DNA from: Bacteroidales bacterium
GTDB lineage: Bacteria; Bacteroidota; Bacteroidia; Bacteroidales; Porphyromonadaceae
Assembly: GCA_004555765.1 (NCBI GenBank)
Contig: SFHG01000024.1
Span: 1-27,558 of the forward strand
DNA: 27,558 bases
Direction of reading: 5' to 3'
Each line of letters opens with the position of its first letter. Positions within the stretch are counted from its first letter, which is position 1. This document shows positions 1-6,615 of this stretch, piece by piece. Below the pieces are notes generated by a model. The model ran no database searches. It saw only the letters and a list, made by a program, of their open reading frames with translations, and had not been told where the DNA came from. Both the position numbers and the translations under genes were made by a program.

Positions 1-1670
1 ATAACGAGCGGAGATGCCGCTACGCCGAGTCCGAAAGTGGTCGTTTCCCTGTAGTAAGAGCCGAGAACTGCATTAAGCTTGTAGTCATCCCAATCAAAAT
101 GGAAATTGGCAAATGGCTCAGACGTGAGACGGTAGTATCCGTTCGTTTGGTCGGAAACGGACTGGTTCACCGTCCGGAATCCTCTATTTTCTTCGGCATA
201 AGCCGAAGGAACTACATCCGGGTTCTTACGGTAGTAGTGTTCGTTGTAGTAGTTGAGGGCTATACGGTAACTCAGATCCAGCCATTTGAAAGGACTGTAC
301 TTGAGATCTACGTTACCGATAAATCGGTCTCTTACCCCATCTTCCCGCCAAGTCTCAATGGCCTGGTAGGGGTTAAGCGAGTACTCATTGTAGTAGTTAC
401 TGTAGTTACCCCACTGGGTATCGGTTTTCAATTGAGTGAGCGGTACCCACGCCTGGGTGGCAAACACAAGGTCCATAATCCCTTCGTGCATTCCCATATT
501 CTGCGCGGAGTAGTAGCTCTCCATCCCGGATGAGGAAAATATATCCCAGTCTTCGCGAATGTAGTTGAGGCTTGTACCCACCTTAAACGCACCAAACTCC
601 TTTCCCGCATTGGTTCTCAGACTTATCCGGTGATTCTTATCTCCGGGGACAATACCGGTAATCCGTGCATCTTGAGCGCTGAGGTAAAAATCTTTGGAAG
701 CGAATGAAAGGTCGTTTTGGATCACAAGACCCGTATCGAAGAACTTGCGTCTTTCATCGGTTGGAGAATAAGGCACCTTGAATACATTCCCGTTTTCATC
801 GGGTTTTCCAAGCTGTCTCTCAGAGCCGTCGTAGGCGGGTCCCCAAGACTCGTTTTCATAAGGTATGAATTGGTATGCGGTACTTCCACCACTACCGAAC
901 TGTTCCTGGAACTTGGGGAAGAAGGACACCGTATTGGTCTGCACGGACAGTCCGTAAGTTATGACTGGCTTACCGACTGAACCACTCTTAGTAGTTACTA
1001 CGATAACGCCATTTCTTGCATCCGGACCGTAGAGAGAAGCCGCAGAAGTTCCTTTGAGAATGTTTATGTTCTGAACGTCATTAGGGTTGATGGCAGATAG
1101 GAAATCCAAGCTCACAGGCACCCCATCCAGAAGGAGCATGGGATTATTGTCACCCGTGAGCGAACGGATACCGCGAAGTGTGATGCGGACATCACTGAAA
1201 ACGCCACTATTCAAACCTGCGACATTAAGACCTGCAACTTTTCCCTGAAGACTCGATGCCACATCTACGCTCTTCGCCTGAGTCAGTTCTTCGGCATTAA
1301 TCTTGGTGGTTGCATAACCAAGGTCCCTTTTTTGCCTCTCAAGACCAAGAGCTGTGACGACGACTTCGTCGAGGAGCTCGTCATTGGGAACAAGAGTGAC
1401 GGTAAGGGTTGGAGCGGCTTTGACCTCCTGGTCTTTGTAGCCGACATAAGTAATGAGGATGAGCTCTCCTGTCTTTGCTTGGAGGGTGAAGCGACCATCC
1501 ACATCCGTGATGGCGCCCTTTGTGGCATCATTTTTGAGACGAACCGTAGCACCCATTACCGGGGCATTATTTTCGTCGAGCACCGTCCCTTTAACGGTGA
1601 TGTTCTGCCCAAACGCTACGCCTATGGAGACGAAACAGAATGAGAGGAACAAAAGTAAGCGTTTCAACAT
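1..1670 (-). CDS. SusC/RagA-family TonB-dependent outer-membrane receptor (3' end outside window)
   Basis: The frame stays open from an ATG at 1668-1670 to the left edge, giving about 556 residues of a family usually near 1000. Residues 1-22 form a signal peptide ending AFG-Q. Residues 23-100 are a carboxypeptidase-regulatory-like beta-sandwich (GTVLDENNAPVMGATV, then TDVDGRFTL). Next come the SusC signature DEVVVTALGLERQKRDLGYA and a plug domain with LRGIRSLTGDNNPMLLLDGV and GTSAASLYGPDARNGVI; the rest is the start of the barrel. Members import glycans, peptides or other large nutrients across the outer membrane with TonB energy and a SusD-type lipoprotein lid. The lid gene would lie to the left, out of view. 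The substrate cannot be read from this part. The hairpin-rich region upstream separates it from the next gene. Family call is secure; function beyond that is open. Confidence 0.95.
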   Translation of the reverse strand, partial: MLKRLLLFLSFCFVSIGVAFGQNITVKGTVLDENNAPVMGATVRLKNDATKGAITDVDGRFTLQAKTGELILITYVGYKDQEVKAAPTLTVTLVPNDELLDEVVVTALGLERQKRDLGYATTKINAEELTQAKSVDVASSLQGKVAGLNVAGLNSGVFSDVRITLRGIRSLTGDNNPMLLLDGVPVSLDFLSAINPNDVQNINILKGTSAASLYGPDARNGVIVVTTKSGSVGKPVITYGLSVQTNTVSFFPKFQEQFGSGGSTAYQFIPYENESWGPAYDGSERQLGKPDENGNVFKVPYSPTDERRKFFDTGLVIQNDLSFASKDFYLSAQDARITGIVPGDKNHRISLRTNAGKEFGAFKVGTSLNYIREDWDIFSSSGMESYYSAQNMGMHEGIMDLVFATQAWVPLTQLKTDTQWGNYSNYYNEYSLNPYQAIETWREDGVRDRFIGNVDLKYSPFKWLDLSYRIALNYYNEHYYRKNPDVVPSAYAEENRGFRTVNQSVSDQTNGYYRLTSEPFANFHFDWDDYKLNAVLGSYYRETTTFGLGVAASPLV

Positions 1671-1712
1671 ATTCTCTCTACACGTTAAAAAAGTTTTTGG
1701 ATTTGGGCGGAG

Positions 1713-1732
1713 AAGGACTTCGCCAAGTCCTT
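1713..1732 (-). other. Perfect hairpin in the SusC-like gene leader
   Basis: AAGGACTT and AAGTCCTT are exact inverted arms of 8 bp around a 4-base loop, about 40 bases before the start codon. No U-run follows on the minus strand, so it is not a simple terminator. It could affect translation or RNA stability; that is inference. Confidence 0.55.
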
Positions 1733-1806
1733 ACACGGGCTCCGTCCGTACTGCTTTTTCACTTTTTGTGGCCGGTTTGATCAGGACCCGCCAACTATTG
1801 TTTTGC

Positions 1807-1837
1807 GAAAGTTAGGCAAATTTCCCGAAATCGCAAA
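1807..1837 (-). promoter_or_regulatory. Probable Bacteroidota promoter of the SusC-like gene
   Basis: On the minus strand TTTG (1834-1837) is followed after 19 bases by TAACTTTC (1807-1814), which differs from the Bacteroidota -7 consensus TAnnTTTG in the last base. It would give a leader of about 130 nt that contains the hairpin at 1713-1732. Confidence 0.5.
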
Positions 1838-2082
1838 ATTTTATCGTGGAGAAAATGGGCTTTTCTCGGCAAAAATTAACCCAAATATGGTTTCAACTCT
1901 AAGTCACACTTAATTATCAAAAATAGCGCATTTAATATCTAATATTTTTCTGCAAAAGCCCCGCATTAAAGCAAGAAACCTAAGGAGGAGGAGAAGAAGG
2001 AGCAGGGCGTGTCCTGCACAGATGGCGCGGGAATAGGAGAGAGCCCCGTTAGGGGCGGGATTCGGGTGTTTGCCGACATCCC

Positions 2083-2121
2083 GTATGGGATTCGTATGGG
2101 ATTCATATGGGATTCGTATGG
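2083..2121. repeat. 11-bp direct tandem repeat, about 3.5 copies
   Basis: Unit GTATGGGATTC at 2083-2093 and 2094-2104, ATATGGGATTC at 2105-2115, then a partial GTATGG at 2116-2121. A shorter run of the same unit stands at 2389-2407. Both runs are followed within about 10 bases by a GCCCC/GGGGC hairpin. Confidence 0.85.
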
Positions 2122-2454
2122 TGCCGTCGCCCCGTAGGGGCAAGAGATGCCGTAGGCATCGCACGGAAGTAGCCCGGGGTTAAGACCGCGGAGCGACCTT
2201 GACACACCGGGGACGCAACGGGACATTATCATATTTGTACGACCCCCATAGGGGTCGAAGACGGGGAATAATGGGGTGTTCCCGATTCCCCGCACGTCGA
2301 TGCCTCCGGCATCTTCGTACGGGGCTACTACCTTTCGACCGCTAACGCGGTCTCCTGCCCCTATCGGGGCTGGATTTGTCCGGTATTCGTATGGGATTCG
2401 TATGGTGTTGTGCCCCGACAGGGGCAGACGGCACGGAGTGCCGAATCTCGGTAG

Positions 2455-2492
2455 CCCCACACGAAGACCGCGTCAGCGGTCGATGTGTGGGG
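2455..2492. repeat. Nested perfect hairpin within the palindrome cluster
   Basis: Outer arms CCCCACAC (2455-2462) and GTGTGGGG (2485-2492) enclose a second perfect stem, GACCGC (2466-2471) and GCGGTC (2476-2481), with loop GTCA. The small asymmetric internal loop (3 bases each side) separates the two stems. Confidence 0.85.
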
Positions 2493-2682
2493 TACCGGAG
2501 GGGCAAATGAATCCACACAGCCACAGCGTGGCTGAACCTTTATTCGGCACCTACGGAGCCGTGTGGAAATGAATCGTCCCGTTTTCCCGGGGTGTCGACC
2601 CCTTTTCCCCGGGGCTGCGAGACCTGTATTCTTCGACTTTTTGTGCAGGGAATGATCCGTGACATCGAACCCCGTACTGCGG

Positions 2683-3456
2683 CTAACTGCGACGGAGGCG
2701 CTTGTACCAAAGGTAGTAACCGGTAAGCGGAAGTGAAGCGCCGATAAGTGCCGAGACGAACCAGATGATTTTCGTCCAAAACCCGCCGATGCTCCCTATA
2801 TGGAGGTTTCGGATCATCATTCGGGTCTCGCGAGCCGTATTCTTCGCGGCACCGGAGTCCGTGGCGCCAGGTCTGCGCTCAGACTTATGCCGCTGTACCG
2901 CCCTCATCTCCGCGTGGGTCTCCACTTTTTCGGTCAGTACCCTTTTGTCGAGCAATGAATAAGTCAAGTCATGATACCATCCGAAAGACCACGTAAGCCC
3001 GGTCAGAGCCATCAATAGGAGAAAAACCGCAGAGTAAAACCCGAGCGAGACGTGCAGATCCCGCCAAAAGCACCGCCACCCCCTATTCGTCCGAATGGAG
3101 AGCCTCCGAAGGAGTCCGCGCCGGGAGCGAGGCAGCCAAAGCAAGAAACCCGAGACAAGAATGACAAGCGAAGTCAAAGTGGTGACCCCAACGATCATTT
3201 TGCCTGTAGTCATCGCGCCACTCTCTGCCGGTTTGTCCAGCATATAGCGGTGCAGATACCGCACTTTACGGAAGAAAGGGATTTTGGGCGTTCCCGTGAT
3301 CTCCGAAGTCTCCACGTATTGCGGTGCCACCTCAAGAACCACGCCCGTGATCTCCTTTTCAAAAACCATCAGGGCACCGGTCAGACAGATTATACTAAAG
3401 AAGAGACCTACAGGTACAGAAAGCCAAAGATGAAGCCAATGATAGAAGTTGCGCAT
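2683..3456 (-). CDS. Reduced PepSY-associated transmembrane protein (PiuB/COG3182-like)
   Basis: A 257-residue inner-membrane protein with four predicted membrane segments at about 12-32, 85-107, 137-160 and 228-249. Family signatures are the N-terminal FYHWLHLWLSVPVG, the GKMIVGVTTLTSLVILVSGF segment, RDLHVSLGFYSAVFLLLMAL followed by TGLTWSFGWYHDL, and LHIGSIGGFWTKIIWFVSAL followed by IGASLPLTGYYLWY. Such proteins are linked to iron or heme acquisition and often accompany TonB-dependent receptors, as here. Family members are commonly 350-500 residues. This one has only about 50 residues after helix 1 and about 65 between helices 3 and 4, so the periplasmic PepSY modules seem largely missing while all four helices remain. 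The 65-residue loop is rich in charged residues. Membership is likely; activity is unknown. Confidence 0.8.
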   Translation of the reverse strand: MRNFYHWLHLWLSVPVGLFFSIICLTGALMVFEKEITGVVLEVAPQYVETSEITGTPKIPFFRKVRYLHRYMLDKPAESGAMTTGKMIVGVTTLTSLVILVSGFLLWLPRSRRGLLRRLSIRTNRGWRCFWRDLHVSLGFYSAVFLLLMALTGLTWSFGWYHDLTYSLLDKRVLTEKVETHAEMRAVQRHKSERRPGATDSGAAKNTARETRMMIRNLHIGSIGGFWTKIIWFVSALIGASLPLTGYYLWYKRLRRS

Positions 3457-3491
3457 ACCGATACATTAGATGATTGTTTTTCCCTCAAGAG

Positions 3492-3530
3492 AAGGTGTGT
3501 CAAAAGTCCGAACTGACGCGTCCGTTTCGG
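3492..3530. repeat. Dispersed repeat, copy A (left half only)
   Basis: Starts GGTGTGTCAAAAGTCCGAAC and ends CGTCCGTTTCGG. It matches 3948-3984 over about 37 bases with two or three differences. CCGAAC and GTTTCGG can form a stem. It lies in the leader of the PepSY-type gene. Confidence 0.8.
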
Positions 3531-3633
3531 CATTCGTGACATAGGCAAGAGTACCCCGTAAGTACACTCCTGTCGCCCTCAGCCCGGAGCACCTTGCGTT
3601 TCGGCCTTTATATACACAGTCTCTCCTACGGTG

Positions 3634-3641
3634 CAAAGATA
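3634..3641 (-). promoter_or_regulatory. -7-like box, possible promoter of the PepSY-type gene
   Basis: Minus-strand TATCTTTG followed by CA, an exact TAnnTTTG match. No convincing -33 TTTG is seen at normal spacing, so this is tentative. Confidence 0.35.
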
Positions 3642-3674
3642 TCCAAAGAACCTTTGATCCCTACTCCTTTGTAC

Positions 3675-3712
3675 AAAAAAGTGAGGCCCCAATCTCGAGG
3701 CCTCATCTTTTT
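3675..3712. terminator. Bidirectional intrinsic terminator
   Basis: Inverted arms TGAGGCC (3682-3688) and GGCCTCA (3699-3705) are flanked by AAAAAA on the left and TTTTT on the right, so a U-run follows the hairpin on either strand. It lies between two divergently transcribed genes where no gene needs ending, which suggests a short unannotated transcript (see findings). Confidence 0.7.
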
Positions 3713-3801
3713 GTGTCCCATAGCGCGGGTCAATATTGAGTACTACTTTTTCTATAAATTTAGGTGACTGTGTCAATTCACACTCTTTTCTACTTACAAT
3801 G

Positions 3802-3832
3802 CAAAGTTACCCCATGCCGCGCCTCCGCGAAA
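3802..3832 (-). promoter_or_regulatory. Probable minus-strand promoter
   Basis: TAACTTTG followed by CA (3802-3809) is an exact -7 match. TTTC lies 19 bases upstream (3829-3832), one base from the -33 TTTG. Transcription would run left toward the terminator at 3675-3712. Confidence 0.5.
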
Positions 3833-3919
3833 TACCTACGAAAGGGTAAATTTTAGACAAAAGAGCCACCTAACCTACCTAACGGTATGCTGTAAACCAC
3901 AGCTTAGGGGAAGAAATGG

Positions 3920-3927
3920 TAACTTTG
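3920..3927 (+). promoter_or_regulatory. -7-like box upstream of ribH
   Basis: TAACTTTG is an exact TAnnTTTG match on the plus strand. No clear -33 box is seen. It would give ribH a leader of about 155 nt that contains repeat copy B. Confidence 0.4.
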
Positions 3928-3947
3928 GGAGAGAGCAAAAGGAGGGA

Positions 3948-4045
3948 GGTGTGTCAAAAGTCCGAACTGCCACGTCCGTTTCGGTCTTACACACCCCCTC
4001 CGAGACTGTGTCCCGTGTTTTGCTCCGCAAAACACTTCTGACACA
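3948..4045. repeat. Dispersed repeat, copy B (two consecutive hairpins)
   Basis: First hairpin: GGTGTGT (3948-3954) pairs with ACACACC (3989-3995) around an inner CCGAAC/GTTTCGG stem. Second hairpin: TGTGTC (4007-4012) pairs with GACACA (4040-4045) around an exact 9-bp stem, GTGTTTTGC (4015-4023) with GCAAAACAC (4027-4035), loop TCC. It fills most of the leader just before ribH. Confidence 0.8.
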
Positions 4046-4088
4046 CCCGCAAAAAGTAAAAGACAACCCGAAAACAAAACATCACACA

Positions 4089-4568
4089 ATGGCTACAACA
4101 GACCTCAGCGCTTACAATCCGAAAGAAGTCCCCTCCGGAAAAGGCAAAAAAGTCACCATCATCGTCAGCGAATGGAATGGGGACGTGACGCGAAACCTCC
4201 TTAAGGGCGCGCTCGACACGCTACTCAAGTACGACATCAAAGAGGACGACATCACGGTCAAATGGGTGCCCGGCAGCTTCGAACTCATCTACAGCTGCAG
4301 TTACGAAATCAGGCACAAACTGCGGATTCCGGATGGCGTAATAGCCCTCGGTGCCATCGTGCGTGGCGAGACGCCACACTTCGACTACATCGCAGAAGCC
4401 ACCACCGTAAACCTCGGAAGGCTTAACGCCGATGGCCTCAGACCCGTGATTATGGGGGTACTTACCACGGACACGATGCAACAAGCTCTTGACAGATCGG
4501 GCGGCATACACGGCAATAAGGGCGTGGAAGCAGCCGTCACCCTGCTCAAGATGATGGCACGCTTCTAA
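4089..4568 (+). CDS. ribH: 6,7-dimethyl-8-ribityllumazine synthase
   Basis: A 159-residue protein, the normal length for lumazine synthase. The enzyme condenses 5-amino-6-ribitylamino-uracil with 3,4-dihydroxy-2-butanone 4-phosphate, the penultimate step of riboflavin synthesis, and usually assembles as pentamers or 60-mer shells in the cytoplasm. Visible signatures are SEWNGDVTRNLLKGAL (substrate-binding loop), VPGSFEL, GAIVRGETPHFDYI with the catalytic His, GVLTTDTMQQALDR and GNKGVEAAVTLLKM. The frame is open upstream to 3951, but the added residues are encoded by repeat copy B and match nothing in the family, so the start MATTDLSAYN at 4089 is chosen. No other riboflavin gene is adjacent. 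No FMN riboswitch was recognised; the leader is instead occupied by the hairpin repeat. Confidence 0.96.
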   Translation: MATTDLSAYNPKEVPSGKGKKVTIIVSEWNGDVTRNLLKGALDTLLKYDIKEDDITVKWVPGSFELIYSCSYEIRHKLRIPDGVIALGAIVRGETPHFDYIAEATTVNLGRLNADGLRPVIMGVLTTDTMQQALDRSGGIHGNKGVEAAVTLLKMMARF

Positions 4569-4593
4569 GCCAAAGAGCTCACCCGCGCTTAGA

Positions 4594-4640
4594 AGGTGTG
4601 TCCCGTGTCTTGCCCCGCGCAAAACACCTTTTGACACATC
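4594..4640. repeat. Dispersed repeat, copy C (right half)
   Basis: Related to the second hairpin of copy B: TGTGTC (4597-4602) pairs with GACACA (4633-4638), and inside it GTGTCTTGC (4605-4613) pairs imperfectly with GCAAAACAC (4619-4627). It stands directly after ribH, so ribH is flanked by copies on both sides. Confidence 0.7.
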
Positions 4641-4647
4641 CTCAATA

Positions 4648-4698
4648 GGAGACCTTTGAAAAAGGCCTCCGGACACGAAAAACGTCAGTTTTTCGTGT
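4648..4698. terminator. Two consecutive hairpins between convergent ribH and aspT
   Basis: First stem: GGAG/CTCC plus CCTTT/AAAGG with one internal mismatch (4648-4670). Second: ACACGAAAAAC (4673-4683) and GTTTTTCGTGT (4688-4698), an exact 11-bp stem with loop GTCA. The U-run is inside the second stem, so termination of ribH is probable but not textbook. Confidence 0.5.
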
Positions 4699-4713
4699 GA
4701 GACTTTGCAGAAT

Positions 4714-4768
4714 GCCTCAGATGCAAGGCACTGAGGCTGAGGGCGACGGGAGTGTACTCACCGTACAC
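4714..4768. repeat. Hairpin pair at the 3' end of the aspT-type gene
   Basis: GCCTCAG (4714-4720) and CTGAGGC (4731-4737) form a 7-bp stem with a 10-base loop. GTGTAC (4752-4757) and GTACAC (4763-4768) form a second stem whose loop holds the aspT stop codon. The block looks like intergenic repeat DNA reaching into the gene. Confidence 0.6.
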
Positions 4769-6455
4769 GACCAAGCCCGAATGCCGATAGTAACGCAGCA
4801 GATGAGGTATTATGCAAAGGTCCAAGGGGATAGACGGTTGCATAGCTCACCGCACCTTTGTCGTTACCGGTGCGGGAGGCAAGATAGTCGAGCGCGATGG
4901 GATTCGCCATCGCCCCGCAGACCCACCCGCCCACGGTATTGAAGGACTGCTTGGTCCACAGAAGTGCAGCAAGAGCCACGAGCGTAGTGGGCACAATGGT
5001 GATCAAAGCGCCTATCCCAAGCCAGTAAAGCCCGGGGCCTTCGCTCAGTGTCTCAAAGAAACCGGCACCGCTCGTCAGACCAAGACCCGCCATAAAGAGG
5101 GTAAGCCCGAGGGTACGGATCATAAGGTTGGCCGAATGGGTAATGTACGTGGTGAGTCTGAGGCGGTAACCGTAGGCGCCCATGAGGATCCCCACGATGA
5201 TGGGACCCGCCGCGATGCCGAGATTGAAGGTCGATCCTCCGGATCCGGGTATGGGTATCGGCACCATACCGAGCAGGAGGCCGAGGACGATACCGAGGAA
5301 GATGCTGACGAGATATGGGGTATCGAGCGGCTTAAGCTCATTGCCGAGGACACGGGAGAGGAGGTCGAGTTTTTCGGCCGGTCCGACCACAGTCACGCGG
5401 TCCCCGAGCTGGAGGACGAGATCGGAGTGCGGCACGAGTTGCATTTCGGCACGAAACACGCTGACGACATTGACTCCGTACTTATTGCGGAGTCTGAGTC
5501 CTTTGAGGCTGCGCCCGTTGATATCGTCTTTGGAGACGAGGATGCGCCGTGTGACGAGGTTTTTGGCGGCGGGGACACTGACCCACTCCCTTCGCTTTTC
5601 GTCCGCCTGCACGACAGAACCGAAAAACTTCTCCAGCCGGGGTCGGTCGGCTTCATTGTGCACCACGTTGAGGTGGTCGCCTTTCATAAAGACGGTATCG
5701 GGCGTAGGGAGGAAGATCCTTCCCTCCCTGTATATCTCGCTGATGAGGTACTCTACCCGGAATTCTTCGTGAACCTCTTTGAGGGTCCTGCCGAAGAGGG
5801 CTTCATTTGTCACGAAATACTCTTCCGTGAAGTGTTCGTTTCGGGTCTCCCCGAGGTTGTCTTTGCGGGATAGTTTGTCTCCGCTAAAGAGCCGCATCAA
5901 TTCCAATACCAGGAAGACGCCCACTGTCCCTATGGGGTAAGTGATGGCAGTGGCAAGCGCCATATTGCTGACGATCTCCCTACTCTCCGGGGTGTCGCCC
6001 AATATACCTACGATTGCCTGCTGAGCAGAGCCGAGTGCAGGGGTATTGGTAACGGCACCATTGAGAATACCCATAGCGTTGGCGACATTATCGATACCGA
6101 AAAAAACCAGCAAAAGGGCAGAGAGCGTGCCGACGACGGTAAGGGCGAGCATCCAGAGATTAAGCTCAAGACCTTTGGACTTAAACGTGGCGATGAAACC
6201 CGGACCCACCTGTATGCCGAGGGCATAGATAAAGAGGACGAGACCGAAATTCTCCGCGAAAAGCACCATCTCGGGGTTGACTTTCACTCCGAGGTGTGCC
6301 AGAAGTATCCCCACGAAAAAGACACACACCGCACCGAGAGACACGTTGCCGAGTTTCATATTACCGATCCAAAGCCCCACCCCGCTCGTGATGGCGATGA
6401 CGAGTGCGGTGATGACGAATGAGGAGCCGGAGAGCAGTTCCGCTATGTAGTGCAT
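4758..6455 (-). CDS. AspT/YidE-type transporter of the aspartate:alanine exchanger family
   Basis: A 565-residue inner-membrane protein with the family's two-halves plan. Hydrophobic helices fill about 10-190 and include GAVTNTPALGSAQQA (133-147) and ALATAITYPIGTVGV. A hydrophilic middle of about 200-380 carries two RCK_C/TrkA_C-like modules (VEYLISEIYREGRIFLPTPD; YGVNVVSVFRAEMQLVPHSD). A second helical half follows, with GGWVCGAMANPIALDYLAS and SYATVYPL. Members exchange or export small dicarboxylates or amino acids; the substrate here is unknown. Odd feature: relatives end with a hydrophobic segment after YATVYPL (of the type MFLRI..AQLL), whereas here residues 545-565 read GPLHNTSSAALL and onward, encoded in a hairpin-bearing block. 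A replaced or frameshifted C-terminus is possible. It lies 160 bp downstream of asnS on the same strand. Confidence 0.88.
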   Translation of the reverse strand: MHYIAELLSGSSFVITALVIAITSGVGLWIGNMKLGNVSLGAVCVFFVGILLAHLGVKVNPEMVLFAENFGLVLFIYALGIQVGPGFIATFKSKGLELNLWMLALTVVGTLSALLLVFFGIDNVANAMGILNGAVTNTPALGSAQQAIVGILGDTPESREIVSNMALATAITYPIGTVGVFLVLELMRLFSGDKLSRKDNLGETRNEHFTEEYFVTNEALFGRTLKEVHEEFRVEYLISEIYREGRIFLPTPDTVFMKGDHLNVVHNEADRPRLEKFFGSVVQADEKRREWVSVPAAKNLVTRRILVSKDDINGRSLKGLRLRNKYGVNVVSVFRAEMQLVPHSDLVLQLGDRVTVVGPAEKLDLLSRVLGNELKPLDTPYLVSIFLGIVLGLLLGMVPIPIPGSGGSTFNLGIAAGPIIVGILMGAYGYRLRLTTYITHSANLMIRTLGLTLFMAGLGLTSGAGFFETLSEGPGLYWLGIGALITIVPTTLVALAALLWTKQSFNTVGGWVCGAMANPIALDYLASRTGNDKGAVSYATVYPLGPLHNTSSAALLSAFGLGRVR

Positions 6456-6474
6456 AGTTTTTTGTTTGATAAAT

Positions 6475-6508
6475 CGGTCTGTATCTCCTTCTCAAAAGAC
6501 ACAGACCG
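6475..6508 (-). promoter_or_regulatory. Hairpin in the aspT-type gene leader
   Basis: CGGTCTGT (6475-6482) and ACAGACCG (6501-6508) form an 8-bp stem with an 18-base loop, 20 bases before the start codon. The minus-strand reading GAGATACAGACC matches a motif family also seen at 17106 and 20762-20840. The palindrome GGTACGTACC sits further upstream at 6545-6554. Confidence 0.5.
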
Positions 6509-6615
6509 AAAAAATGTTTTCGCATAGACCGGGGCAAAGACACGGGTACGTACCGGCATTTCACCCGCACCGGACGACATCTCACCCGTGATCCCGACGT
6601 CCTGAAAAGAGAACC

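Larger units (their letters stand above)
2002..2614. repeat. Cluster of short-loop hairpins (palindromic repeat region)
   Basis: This gene-free stretch holds about a dozen near-perfect inverted repeats with 3-4 base loops. GCCCC/GGGGC stems occur at 2043-2056, 2129-2141, 2357-2370 and 2412-2425. GATGCC/GGCATC occurs at 2146-2160 and 2299-2313. CGACCCC/GGGGTCG lies at 2240-2257, GACCGC/GCGGTC at 2337-2352 and 2466-2481, CGGCAC/GTGCCG at 2429-2443, AGCCAC/GTGGCT at 2519-2533 and GGGGT/ACCCC at 2589-2602. A composite stem CGGGGAAT/ATTCCCCG spans 2262-2292. Open frames across the block only give repeat-derived peptides (for example RIPYESHTNPIR) and are not credible genes. The region looks like dispersed palindromic DNA of the kind that collects between genes in this phylum. 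The remaining 1838-2001 is AT-rich, with nothing else recognised. Confidence 0.8.

Noticed and set aside
1910..2572. Several overlapping open frames of 60-164 codons on both strands in the hairpin region
   Set aside because: Their peptides are direct translations of the repeats (RIPYESHTNPIR-like) and have no domain, start signal or promoter.
2002..2614. CRISPR array
   Set aside because: Repeats are short, unequal in sequence and spacing, and there are no unique spacers of regular length or cas genes.
3579..3776. 65-codon minus-strand frame with a possible non-ATG start
   Set aside because: It runs through a terminator hairpin and a -7-like box, and its peptide resembles no family I know.
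3951..4088. Extended N-terminus for ribH
   Set aside because: The extra 46 residues are encoded by repeat copy B and do not match lumazine synthases, while the start at 4089 gives the standard length.
3928..4088. FMN riboswitch in front of ribH
   Set aside because: The conserved multi-stem FMN element is not visible; the leader consists of the dispersed hairpin repeat also found away from riboflavin genes.
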